The notes beneath the pieces were generated by a model that saw only the letters and a program-made list of their open reading frames with translations, was not told the origin of the DNA and ran no database searches. From NCBI GenBank assembly GCA_002336105.1, contig DDEQ01000046.1, positions 118,335-182,334 of the forward strand: a stretch of DNA of 64,000 nt, written 5' to 3'. Source of the DNA: Chthonomonas sp. UBA1950 (lineage in GTDB: Bacteria > Armatimonadota > Fimbriimonadia > Fimbriimonadales > Fimbriimonadaceae). Positions 53,556 through 61,907 of this stretch are shown one piece after another. The translations under genes were made by a program, and so were the position numbers. Numbering within the stretch: the first letter of the stretch is position 1; every line of letters starts with the position of its first letter.

Positions 53556-54701
53556 ATGCTCCTTCGACCCTACGGCGTTGTCCTCACATCTGGTTTAGAA
53601 CTCGGCCTTGAAGTCGAAATTGAAGATGGAGTTATTACTGCTGTAAGACCCCATACCGGGATGCCCGATCCGTTTGTGCTGTCCCCGGCGTTCGTAAACT
53701 CCCACAGCCACCTTGAATATCGAGGGATGCAAGAACAGATTCCAGACCCCGACTACTGGTCGTGGATCAACGAGCTGACTCGGCGAAAATTAGCAATGAG
53801 TCTCGATCAAGTTCGGGAGGATTGCTACGTGGCAGCGAAGGAAAACCAAGCGACCGGAGTTGCCTATATTGGAGAGCATTCTGATCGCCCCTTTGCTGGC
53901 GAAGCGCTTCAGTCTGTCGGCATTCAAGGCGTTATCTTCCAAGAGACGATTACCTTCTTTATGGAAGCAGAACGGCTGGCAAAAATCGAGTTAGTCGAGT
54001 CGAATAAGCGGCAAAACTCCATCTATTTTTCGCCGGTCTATCTTTCTCCGCACGCATTGCAGACCGTTGATTTCGAGACTTTGGCTAAATTTGGAAGATC
54101 GTCTGACCCTATCAGTATTCACGTTGCCGAGACGCCACTCGAATCTCAGCTCACACTGCATGGGAAAGGAGCAATGGCAGACTATCGTCGCGAAAACGGT
54201 TATACGGTCCCCATCACCGGGAAGAACGTCGTCGATAGTTTGAAAGATCTCGGCCTCCTACGGCCCAAGGCTCAGCTTGTTCATTGCTGTGATGTCAGCC
54301 AGACAGACATCGAGAAGATGGCGGAAGGTAGGGTGACTATTTCGCATTGCCCACGGTCAAACATTCGGCTTCAATGTCCGATAGCGCCGATTCGAGAAAT
54401 GTTCGACGCTGGACTCACCGTTGGATTAGGAATGGACTCAGCGGCAAGCGGCGGCCCGATCGACATGTTTGCCGAGATGCGTGCTGCGCTTACCCAATCT
54501 TGGGAACGCGGACGGCCAATAACGGCAGACGAGGTCTGGAGCATGGCCACTTCTGGTGGCTACAGTTCACTGTGGGGTGAGGAGAATTGGTCGATTGAAG
54601 TTGGCTCAAAAACGCCGCTGATCAAGATCGACTGTGACTCATGGCCGACGTTCGAAGAGCTGATCGAAACCGGCTCTCCAAAACATGTCTCGTTTGTTTG
54701 A
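53556..54701 (+). CDS. Amidohydrolase-family deaminase (possibly futalosine-pathway type)
   Basis: A 381-residue amidohydrolase with VNSHSHLEYRG at residues about 48-58 carrying the two metal-binding His, IHVAETP, VHCCDV, and GLGMDSAASG with the final Asp. Such enzymes deaminate adenosine-like or cytosine-like compounds; aminodeoxyfutalosine deaminase of the futalosine menaquinone route is one branch, and the UbiA-like gene at 38351 would fit, but this is weak. The ATG begins exactly after the prepilin stop, so they may share an mRNA. Confidence 0.75.
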   Translation: MLLRPYGVVLTSGLELGLEVEIEDGVITAVRPHTGMPDPFVLSPAFVNSHSHLEYRGMQEQIPDPDYWSWINELTRRKLAMSLDQVREDCYVAAKENQATGVAYIGEHSDRPFAGEALQSVGIQGVIFQETITFFMEAERLAKIELVESNKRQNSIYFSPVYLSPHALQTVDFETLAKFGRSSDPISIHVAETPLESQLTLHGKGAMADYRRENGYTVPITGKNVVDSLKDLGLLRPKAQLVHCCDVSQTDIEKMAEGRVTISHCPRSNIRLQCPIAPIREMFDAGLTVGLGMDSAASGGPIDMFAEMRAALTQSWERGRPITADEVWSMATSGGYSSLWGEENWSIEVGSKTPLIKIDCDSWPTFEELIETGSPKHVSFV

Positions 54702-54704
54702 CGC

Positions 54705-55805
54705 CTAAAACGGTCGGCCATAAACGCCTGGACTAGGTTCAAACAAGAGCCATTCTACATCGGGCACAAGCAACGCCATGCGGTCTCGGAGGGCCACTGC
54801 GCCGGGTTGTTCTGTCCAATAATGACCCGCCGCCATCAGGGTCATTCCCGATTCGGTAGCTTCCACCGCGATATGCTGTTTCACTTCGCCAGTGATGAGC
54901 AGATCAGCTCCCGCTTTCTGAGCAGGAATCCATTCGGAGTCCGCAGCCCCTCCGACGAGAGCGACTTTCTTTATTCGCCGAGTTGGCTTCCCCCAAGTAA
55001 GCGGTTTAGCTCCTAACTTTTCGGCAACCCATTCGCTAACTTGTTGTAGCTCCATTGGCTCAGGCAACGCTCCAATTCTCCCTGCACATTGTTCTGGTTG
55101 CGGAAGCAACGGCATCAGATCATAGGCGGGTTCTTCGTATGGGTGGGCTTTCACGAGCGCAACGACTGCCCTCCGGACCTGCTCTTTGAGCAAGATCAGT
55201 TCTACTCTTTGCTCTGGAACGCGCTCTACTCGCCCTGCGGACCCAACAACCGGATTGGAGTTCTCGCTGCCGACGAATGTGCCCGTTCCTTCAGCCATGA
55301 ACGCACATCGGGAATATTCACCAATTACTCCAGCTCCGACTTCACCGAGCGCATCAAGGATAGAATCCACACTTTCGGCAGGAGCAAAAAAGACCAATTT
55401 GACCTTAGAGACATCATTTGCCATGCCGAAATCTTTTAGGTCAGTCAGTCCAAACACCTTAGCCAAGGCATCGTTGACACCACCTCGCGCGGCGTCCCAA
55501 TTGGTGTGAGCGGCGATAAAAGCGATGTCCGATTTGATCAAAGACATGATCGTTCGGCCCTCGTGTGTTGTGCTGTCAACCGAACTAATCGGTGTAAATA
55601 TCAGCGGATGATGCGCGAGCAAAAGCTGACAGTTCTGCTCTTTTGCATAGTTCACTGCACCCAGGCTACGATCTAGACTGACGAGTGCGCGCTCAACTTT
55701 GGCTGAGAGGTCTCCAACCTGAAGTCCAACTTTATCGAAAGATAATGCGAAGCGGCGGGGCGCTATCGACTCAACGACGCCCAAGATATCGCGAACCACA
55801 GGCAT
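54705..55805 (-). CDS. Nif3-like dinuclear metal centre protein with inserted PII-like domain
   Basis: A 366-residue member of the Nif3/YqfO family. Metal ligands are visible: LLLAHHPLIF, IAAHTNWDA, and near the C-terminus GHYWTEQPG. Residues about 130-235 are the inserted PII-like domain (KLVFFAPAESVDSILDALG, VKAHPYEEPAYDLMPL), as in YqfO. The family was once called GTP cyclohydrolase I type 2; its true role is unsettled. Downstream of GH31 on the same strand, separated by a hairpin. Confidence 0.85.
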   Translation of the reverse strand: MPVVRDILGVVESIAPRRFALSFDKVGLQVGDLSAKVERALVSLDRSLGAVNYAKEQNCQLLLAHHPLIFTPISSVDSTTHEGRTIMSLIKSDIAFIAAHTNWDAARGGVNDALAKVFGLTDLKDFGMANDVSKVKLVFFAPAESVDSILDALGEVGAGVIGEYSRCAFMAEGTGTFVGSENSNPVVGSAGRVERVPEQRVELILLKEQVRRAVVALVKAHPYEEPAYDLMPLLPQPEQCAGRIGALPEPMELQQVSEWVAEKLGAKPLTWGKPTRRIKKVALVGGAADSEWIPAQKAGADLLITGEVKQHIAVEATESGMTLMAAGHYWTEQPGAVALRDRMALLVPDVEWLLFEPSPGVYGRPF

Positions 55806-55818
55806 AGATGATTATGGA

Positions 55819-55850
55819 TGCCTCACTCGGTGGATTCACCGAGTGAGGCA
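55819..55850 (-). terminator. Hairpin between GH31 and nif3
   Basis: A 13-bp perfect stem (55819-55831 with 55838-55850, loop GGATTC) just after the GH31 stop. No T-run follows on the minus strand, so it may act as a weak terminator or mRNA stabiliser. Confidence 0.5.
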
Positions 55851-55856
55851 AAGGAA

Positions 55857-58040
55857 TTAGGCCCAGGACCAGGAAATCGAAGGTTCGGACTCGATGTCTG
55901 CTTTTCCAGAATCTGCTCTTGCTTGAAGCTCCACCTTTTCACCTTTCGGACCACGAAGAACAGCGACGGATGACTCTTGCGGGCAGTACCACTTCAGTTT
56001 CGGCTCAATTCGAGTGTCGTAATCGACCACATCGTCTCGTCCGGTTGCAAGCAAAGTGTTTTCCTTCACATAAATCGGAAGACTCATAAAGTCATGAGAC
56101 TCTCGGCGCCAACCATTTCCTTCCACCTTCACACCAGTGAGAAGGTGAGTCCATGTCCCTTTTGGCAAATAGAAGTCAACAACTCCGTCTTCGCTGAAAA
56201 TCGGGGCGACAAGAATCGAATCGCCCAGCATATATTGACGATCTAAGGCATCACATCCGGGGTCATCTGGGAACTCAAGGTGCATTGATCGAAGCAAAGG
56301 AAGACCTTGTTCGTTTGCTTCCCACGCCTTTGCCCAAAGATAAGGCATGAGTCGATGCTTCAGCTTGGTGAAGAATCGAAGAACATCGCAGGCTTCGTCG
56401 CCATAAACCCACGGCACCCGATAAGAGTTGTTTCCGTGTAGCCGGCTGTGCGAAGAAAGCAAACCGAAGGCAACCCACCGCTTGTAGAGAGCTTCGAGCG
56501 GTTTACCTTCGAAGCCGCCGATGTCGTGACTCCAGAACCCAAATCCGGATAAACCGAGTGACAAACCGCCGCGCAACGTCTCCGCCATCGCTTCAAACGT
56601 CGACCAGCAATCGCCACCCCAGTGGCATGGGAACTGCTGTCCACCCGCGGTACCAGATCGCGCGAACAAAACCGCCTCTCCCTTTTTCTCTTCAAGAATC
56701 TCATACGAAGCCTGATTGTAAAGCTGCGTGTAATAGTTGTGCATGCGCTCAGGGTTTGAACCGTCGCTGTAAACCGCATCAGTTGGAATTCTCTCGCCGA
56801 AGTCAGTCTTGAGGGCATCCACTCCGGTATCGATGAGTGCACTTAATTTTGATTTGTACCACTCTGTAGCCTTAGGATTAGTGAAATCTACAATCGTCAT
56901 GCCTGGCTGCCACATATCCCACTGCCAGACATCACCATTCGCTCGCTTGATAAAATAGCCCTTTGCCGCGCCTTCAGCGAACAAACTTGAAGCTTGCGCG
57001 ATATAGGGGTTGATCCAAACACAGACCTTTAAGCCTCTTGCATGAAGTCGGTCAATCATTCCTTTCGGATCTGGGAAAACGGTGGGATCCCATTGGAAAT
57101 CGCACCAATTCATCCCCTTCATCCAAAAACAGTCGTAGTGAAAAACGCTCAATGGGATGTCGCGGTCTGCCATTCCCTGAATAAACGAAGTGACTGTCTC
57201 CTCGTCGTAGTTTGTGGTGAAAGAAGTCGTCAGCCACAAACCAAACGACCACGCTGGTGGCACTGGCGCACGCCCCGTCAGAGCCGTGTATCGGTTCAGT
57301 ACCTCTTTCGGGGTCGGGCCGTTCACGACGAAGTACTCCAACGATTCTCCGCCGACACTAAACTGAACCAGATTGGTTCGTTCTGAACCCACCTCAAAGC
57401 TCACTTTGCCTGGATGGTTCACGAAAACACCGTAACCACGATTTGTTAAATAAAACGGAACATTCTTATACGCTTGATCACTATTTGTGCCGCCATCTTC
57501 GTTCCAAATGTTCACGACCTGACCATTTTTAACGAAGGTTGTGAACCTTTCACCTAACCCGTATACATTTTCGCCAACGCCAAGGCTGAGTTTTCCTAGG
57601 CAATATGCACCGTCATCCGCGATTTCCATGTAAGCAGCGCCTCTTGACGGACTAGATGTCACGACACGCTCGCCATCTTTGAACGTGATGCAGAAGCTTT
57701 TTCGATCGACAATCGCAGTTAGCGAGCCACTCGTAAACCTGATTACTTCCTCTGTGATCTCAGTCGTCGTCTGCACGCATTCGGTGACCAGTTCGAAGTC
57801 TGGACCGACCGCTTTCACTCCTTCGTAATGCCATTCTTTGACTCCTATGATTCCCTCGCGCGGGGACCAGAGTTTGATGGTTAGGACCGGACCAGCAAGG
57901 GTGTCTCCTCGATGCCTAATTGGGTGGCAAGGCACGATCAACGTCACATCGTTTTCGCCTTGTTGAATCTCGTAAACCTCTGTGGCGTAGTGCGGAGTTA
58001 CGCCAGGTTGATGCAGCCAGTTACCGTCGGTAAATTTCAT
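55857..58040 (-). CDS. yicI: GH31 alpha-xylosidase (YicI-like)
   Basis: A 727-residue cytoplasmic alpha-xylosidase that removes xylose from isoprimeverose or xyloglucan oligosaccharides. The match to YicI is close through the barrel: VFHYDCFWMKGMNWCDFQWD, KTDFGERIPTDAVY with the nucleophile Asp near residue 411, and HWGGDCWSTFEAMAETLRGG with the acid/base Asp near residue 475, then LSSHSRLHG. No signal peptide. With GH94 and GH95 it fits breakdown of fucosylated xyloglucan. Divergent from a small secreted protein gene. Confidence 0.95.
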   Translation of the reverse strand: MKFTDGNWLHQPGVTPHYATEVYEIQQGENDVTLIVPCHPIRHRGDTLAGPVLTIKLWSPREGIIGVKEWHYEGVKAVGPDFELVTECVQTTTEITEEVIRFTSGSLTAIVDRKSFCITFKDGERVVTSSPSRGAAYMEIADDGAYCLGKLSLGVGENVYGLGERFTTFVKNGQVVNIWNEDGGTNSDQAYKNVPFYLTNRGYGVFVNHPGKVSFEVGSERTNLVQFSVGGESLEYFVVNGPTPKEVLNRYTALTGRAPVPPAWSFGLWLTTSFTTNYDEETVTSFIQGMADRDIPLSVFHYDCFWMKGMNWCDFQWDPTVFPDPKGMIDRLHARGLKVCVWINPYIAQASSLFAEGAAKGYFIKRANGDVWQWDMWQPGMTIVDFTNPKATEWYKSKLSALIDTGVDALKTDFGERIPTDAVYSDGSNPERMHNYYTQLYNQASYEILEEKKGEAVLFARSGTAGGQQFPCHWGGDCWSTFEAMAETLRGGLSLGLSGFGFWSHDIGGFEGKPLEALYKRWVAFGLLSSHSRLHGNNSYRVPWVYGDEACDVLRFFTKLKHRLMPYLWAKAWEANEQGLPLLRSMHLEFPDDPGCDALDRQYMLGDSILVAPIFSEDGVVDFYLPKGTWTHLLTGVKVEGNGWRRESHDFMSLPIYVKENTLLATGRDDVVDYDTRIEPKLKWYCPQESSVAVLRGPKGEKVELQARADSGKADIESEPSISWSWA

Positions 58041-58091
58041 TTTTGATCTCTAATTGAATGAATCGGAAAGGGATAGATAAGCGTCAATGGG

Positions 58092-58904
58092 ATGATGAAT
58101 CGAGTTTCTATAATGGTGTGCGCCTTGTTTGCTGTTTCGATAGTGTCGGCTGACGATGGTTGGATTGCAACCAGTGGAAGCCCCACATACATGAAAAGCA
58201 ACCATCCGACGATTCGCATGGTCAGTGAGGTCATCACGATCAACATCGGTCGAGAAAAAACAACCGTCTTTTGTAGATTTGAGTTTCGCAATGAAGGTCC
58301 GGCAACAACCGTCGAAATGGGCTTTCCAGACGAAACAAACCGAGAGTCCAACGACGATCTTCGACCTGAACTGAAACAGTTTAAGACTTGGGTTGGAGGC
58401 AAATTGACTCCCACTCGATTTATTACAACCAATGACTACAGTTGTTTTCACGTCAAAACGGTTCGATTTGGAAAGAACCAGAGCCGGATCATTCGAGACC
58501 AATACACGGTTACAACTGGAGCTGGAGCCCAGGGCGGAGAGTGGTACAACCGATACGCTGGATACAGTCTTGCATCTGGCGCCAATTGGAAAGGTCCTAT
58601 CGGATCGGTAGATATCCAAGTTCACTTTGCCAAAGGTTGGCTCAAACCAACAAAGGTTGCGCGACTTTCTGATCTTGAGTCTGCACAACGACAAGCAGTC
58701 GGAGGTTCTGACATGCTGTACACAAAGACCATCACAGCTGCCATGACACGAAACCTCAAAACTGTCTTTTGGACAGGATTCGTTACGCCAAGATTGCATA
58801 ACGGTTCGTTGTATTTCTTTGCTAAGAACTTGAATCCGATCAATTCCGATAATATCTTCCTTTCGTTCGCCCCAACCAAACATCTGGCTAATGGCATGAA
58901 CTAG
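58092..58904 (+). CDS. Secreted protein of unknown function
   Basis: A 270-residue exported protein, signal ending near VSADD. The body is beta-rich with the motif FEFRNEGPATTVEMGFPDE followed by LKQFKTWVGG, reminiscent of DUF4424-type secreted proteins, but I am not certain. A large minus-strand frame overlaps it (58050-59000); its Cys-rich composition and lack of any fold signature make it the less likely one. Confidence 0.6.
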   Translation: MMNRVSIMVCALFAVSIVSADDGWIATSGSPTYMKSNHPTIRMVSEVITINIGREKTTVFCRFEFRNEGPATTVEMGFPDETNRESNDDLRPELKQFKTWVGGKLTPTRFITTNDYSCFHVKTVRFGKNQSRIIRDQYTVTTGAGAQGGEWYNRYAGYSLASGANWKGPIGSVDIQVHFAKGWLKPTKVARLSDLESAQRQAVGGSDMLYTKTITAAMTRNLKTVFWTGFVTPRLHNGSLYFFAKNLNPINSDNIFLSFAPTKHLANGMN

Positions 58905-59115
58905 TGATTTGATGTCACGAAACTTAGCAACAAACCGCTCCATCTTCCGGGGCGAGGCAGAATATGTGTTCAAATCGAATCGAAATATTGCCTCGTACAA
59001 CTTAAACTCCTACGCACAATCCCAACACTGAAAGAGTATCCAGTGAGCCGCATAACCCACTATGCTGGTTCTATCAGTGCGTTAGTTTTAGTGCAAAAAT
59101 CGCAAGAAACTAGTA

Positions 59116-59169
59116 TTGCTTTTGCGTGATACACCGTTATACTAATCTCAGTATATCGGTGTATCACCG
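59116..59169 (+). promoter_or_regulatory. Promoter and double operator of the LacI regulator
   Basis: A promoter TTGCTT (59116-59121), 16 bp, TATACT (59138-59143) is overlaid by two near-palindromic boxes: CGTGATACACCG (59125-59136) in the spacer and CGGTGTATCACCG (59157-59169) just after the likely start. The boxes are reverse complements of each other (GTGATACACCG 59126-59136 and CGGTGTATCAC 59157-59167), about 32 bp apart, and the intervening TATACT/AGTATA extends the symmetry. This is what an autoregulated LacI-type repressor would use. Confidence 0.65.
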
Positions 59170-59189
59170 ACAACGAGGTTAACGGGACA

Positions 59190-60230
59190 ATGTCAGTCAC
59201 GATTAGAGATGTCGCAGCGAAGGCGGGAGTTTCAGCTACCGTCGTTTCGCGCGTTCTCCATGGGAAGGCTCTGACAATACGCGTTAGCGAAACCACGGCC
59301 CAACGCGTTCGAGATGCCGCCCGCGAGATGGGCTACCGCAAGAACGTCCTTGCCACCAATTTCCGTGAAAGACAAACCATGATGATCGGAGTCTTGCACG
59401 GTGTAGGCGGTGGACGGCCTCGCTTCGATGCTGGATCTAGATATTTCGCCAGCCTGATGGACGGAATCGTCGATGGCGCGTTTGAACATGATATGTCCGT
59501 TACTCTTTGTCCAAAACTTCTTGGGCAGAGTCCCGAAGACGCCATGTCAGATGGCAGATTCGACGGATTGATTTGGTACAGCGATATTTCGATCCCAGAG
59601 AATCACCTCATGATCGAAAGGTGTAGTGTGCCGTTGGTGCTTCTTCACTTGCCTGGAACATTGTTCCAAAATCGTTTTCCAACCGTCTGTTGCGACAACC
59701 AACAAGGCATCGGTCTTGCCGTTGATCATTTGGTAAGCCTAGGACACCGCCGAATCGCTTTTGCCTACGCACCCTATAGCTTGGCCGGCGAAGGTTTTGT
59801 TCGAAAGCGAGCGTTTGAAGTCGCGACCCAGAATGCGGGCAATGCAATTGATCATGCGATGCTCATCGAACTATCAACTGATCTGAGCCTCATTGAATCT
59901 ATTTTGAAGTCGTCAGAACGACCCACCGCAATCATCACTTGGAGCGAGTGGCCAGCCGCGAGAATCATGTCAATTGCGTCGCGGCTCGGCCTCAAAGTGC
60001 CACATGATCTTTCGGTCATCGGTTTTGACTCTACTGTTTACTGCGAATCGCTTTCACCAAAACTGACCGCGATTCACCAACCTCTCGTCAATATGGGAAG
60101 GAAAGCTGTCGGCTTGCTCGTTCAGAGCATTCACGGAGAAGCACCAAACCCACCTGATGTCATTCTTCCTTGTGGTCTCGATATTCGAGAATCTACAACG
60201 ATCGCACCTAAGAAGGTTATAAAACTATGA
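59190..60230 (+). CDS. LacI-family transcriptional regulator
   Basis: A 346-residue repressor: N-terminal HTH (IRDVAAKAGVSATVVSRVLH) and hinge, then a periplasmic-binding-like sugar sensor (GQSPEDAMSDGRFDGLIWY, LVSLGHRRIAFAYAP, LKVPHDLSVIGFDSTVY, ending RESTTIAP). Its stop overlaps the start of the prepilin gene by 4 bp, so regulator and prepilin are made together. The sugar it senses is unknown. Confidence 0.92.
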   Translation: MSVTIRDVAAKAGVSATVVSRVLHGKALTIRVSETTAQRVRDAAREMGYRKNVLATNFRERQTMMIGVLHGVGGGRPRFDAGSRYFASLMDGIVDGAFEHDMSVTLCPKLLGQSPEDAMSDGRFDGLIWYSDISIPENHLMIERCSVPLVLLHLPGTLFQNRFPTVCCDNQQGIGLAVDHLVSLGHRRIAFAYAPYSLAGEGFVRKRAFEVATQNAGNAIDHAMLIELSTDLSLIESILKSSERPTAIITWSEWPAARIMSIASRLGLKVPHDLSVIGFDSTVYCESLSPKLTAIHQPLVNMGRKAVGLLVQSIHGEAPNPPDVILPCGLDIRESTTIAPKKVIKL

Positions 60231-61099
60231 AACACAGAGGTTTCACCCTCATTGAACTGCTCGTCGTAATTGCCATCATTGCTATTTTGGCAGCTATCCT
60301 ATTCCCTGTCTTTGCACAGGCTAAAGCAGCTGCTAAGAATTCAGGCGACCTCTCCAATCTCAAGCAGATCTCCCTTGGCACGATCATGTACCTGGGTGAC
60401 TATGACGATCAGTACCCACAAGGTGCTGATGGATCATGGGTTGCTTGGCCGGTTAAAGTACAGCCATACATCAAGAGCCTTAACTTGATGAAGAGTCCGT
60501 TTGACAACGGCAAGCTCAAAGACAACCCAACAATCGACGGTTGGATCGGTCTTTCAAGTGGCGCTTTGGGTGAGGGCCAAAACGCTGGCGTTGCGATCTC
60601 ATTCGCTGCTAACGGCTACAACCTCCACGGTTGGGGTTCAGCCGGAATCCTTCGCGGACCGTTCGGCAACATGTACAACAACTGGGGAGAGTCTGGAAAC
60701 GAACTCAGCTTGAACTCTGGCCAGATCACCAACTCGGCTGCAACCGTTATGCTTGCGGACCGACAGACAGCTTGGCTTCTCACCCAGAAGGCTCCTAACG
60801 ACGGTTCAAACGGATACGTCGGAGTTGCTTCCGGTCTCGGAGTAAGCAACGTGTTTGCTTGGACGAACCAGGATACCGCTTTGGTCGGTAGTGTTCCTCA
60901 AGCTGGAACCTGTAACGGTTGTTCGGGCCCTGACTCAGCCTATCCTCTGAGTGGAATCGACGGTGGCGTCACTCCTGGACCTGGCGGAAAAGCAAACTTC
61001 GCTTGGACAGACGGCCATGCCAAGAGCATGAAAGCTTCGTCAACCAACCCTGACGAGACAAATCGCAAAGCCGATAACCTTTGGGACGCGCTTCGCTAA
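60227..61099 (+). CDS. Prepilin-like protein (cassette B)
   Basis: A 290-residue pseudopilin with FTLIELLVVIAIIAILAA, ILFPVFAQAK and C-terminal NFAWTDGHAKSMKASS. The middle contains GNMYNNWGESGNELSLNSGQ and other Gly/Asn-rich stretches. ATG 60227 overlaps the LacI stop, and a hairpin separates it from the small lipoprotein gene downstream. Codon choice looks more regular here than in flanking genes, hinting at high expression, but I did not measure it. Confidence 0.88.
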   Translation: MKHRGFTLIELLVVIAIIAILAAILFPVFAQAKAAAKNSGDLSNLKQISLGTIMYLGDYDDQYPQGADGSWVAWPVKVQPYIKSLNLMKSPFDNGKLKDNPTIDGWIGLSSGALGEGQNAGVAISFAANGYNLHGWGSAGILRGPFGNMYNNWGESGNELSLNSGQITNSAATVMLADRQTAWLLTQKAPNDGSNGYVGVASGLGVSNVFAWTNQDTALVGSVPQAGTCNGCSGPDSAYPLSGIDGGVTPGPGGKANFAWTDGHAKSMKASSTNPDETNRKADNLWDALR

Positions 61100-61110
61100 G
61101 ATAAGCAATT

Positions 61111-61138
61111 GGCGGCACAACTTGAATGTTGTGCCGCC
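61111..61138 (+). terminator. Intra-operon hairpin between prepilin and small lipoprotein
   Basis: GGCGGCACAAC (61111-61121) pairs perfectly with GTTGTGCCGCC (61128-61138), loop TTGAAT. No T-run follows, so partial termination or 3'-end protection of the prepilin mRNA is more likely than full stop, giving more prepilin than lipoprotein. Confidence 0.5.
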
Positions 61139-61155
61139 TGTATCTCTATCAAAAC

Positions 61156-61353
61156 ATGATGAAACGAACTAGCATTCTTTCTGTTCTTGTTGTTAGCGCA
61201 GCCCTCATCGGTTGTGGCGAGTCGCAAGATACAACTAAAGCTCCAACATCAGACGAGGTCAAAACCTTTGCTGGAAAACCTTTAACCCCTGAGCAAGTCG
61301 CTCGACTTAAGGGTGGTGCTAACCCCCAGACAGCCCCTGCCCCAGGCAAATAA
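61156..61353 (+). CDS. Small lipoprotein, about 65 residues (cassette B)
   Basis: Starts at ATG 61156 or 61159 (an earlier in-frame start at 61126 lies in the hairpin). Signal MKRTSILSVLVVSA with lipobox LIGC; the mature part of about 45 residues ends PLTPEQVARLKGGANPQTAP. No known domain. It follows a prepilin gene, as do the lipoprotein genes at 18911 and 43095. Confidence 0.75.
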   Translation: MMKRTSILSVLVVSAALIGCGESQDTTKAPTSDEVKTFAGKPLTPEQVARLKGGANPQTAPAPGK

Positions 61354-61364
61354 GGAGGCTTACT

Positions 61365-61411
61365 TTATCTTTTCAGGAATCACAATACTGAAGTGATCCC
61401 TGAAAAGATAA
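61365..61411 (+). repeat. 19-bp imperfect inverted repeat covering the GNAT start codon
   Basis: Left arm 61365-61383 and right arm 61393-61411 match at 18 of 19 positions around loop AATACTGAA. The right arm begins exactly at the GTG start of the next gene. A strong Shine-Dalgarno AAGGAGG (61352-61358) sits just upstream of the left arm, 34 bp from that GTG. It may be a terminator for the lipoprotein gene or a structure that hides or presents the start. Confidence 0.55.
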
Positions 61412-61887
61412 TTGGAACACGCATTTCCTTACTTCGAAACAGTATTCATCACGCAGAATTGGCTTCTGAAGCTATCGATGAGTCCATTCAAGAACTCGCG
61501 CCCTGGCAACCATGGGTTGAGAAATATCAGGGCATATCGAGTTGTTTAGCCTATTCAAATTGGGTTGAACCTCAATGGGGATCCCGGTTTGATTTTCAGA
61601 TATTTGATCAAGAAGGTAAGTTTCTTGGTCAGGCTGACCTTGAAAATTACCGTCCAGAAACGCAGCAGATCGAAGTTGGGTATTGGTTACGGACTTCTGA
61701 AACCGGCAAAGGATATGCAACCGAAACGGTGTTGTTGCTTTGCCAAGCCGCGCTAGAGCACCTAGGCATCCAGACTGTTCGTCTGAGTTGCGACCCCAAC
61801 AATGAAAAAAGTCGCCGTGTAGCATTCCGTTCCGGTTTTTCGGAGATCACGCCAGGCGACTTTGTCAAAAACCTTCGGGCACCATAG
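61393..61887 (+). CDS. GNAT acetyltransferase (RimJ/RimL-like)
   Basis: A 164-residue acetyltransferase: IIGTRISLLRNSI at the start, QIEVGYWLRTSETGKGYAT with the acetyl-CoA loop, and SRRVAFRSGFSE near the end. The RimJ/RimL pattern suggests modification of protein N-termini or small amines. Start GTG 61393 lies within a hairpin arm. A hairpin CTTCGGG/CCCGAAG (61873-61898) at its 3' end may terminate it before the convergent YceI gene. Confidence 0.8.
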   Translation: MIPEKIIGTRISLLRNSIHHAELASEAIDESIQELAPWQPWVEKYQGISSCLAYSNWVEPQWGSRFDFQIFDQEGKFLGQADLENYRPETQQIEVGYWLRTSETGKGYATETVLLLCQAALEHLGIQTVRLSCDPNNEKSRRVAFRSGFSEITPGDFVKNLRAP

Positions 61888-61907
61888 GGAACCCGAAGAT
61901 TAGCACG

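Noticed and set aside
58050..59000. Minus-strand frame of 316 codons opposite the secreted protein at 58092
   Set aside because: Cys/Ser/Arg-rich, no signal or fold pattern; the plus-strand frame has a signal peptide and coherent composition.
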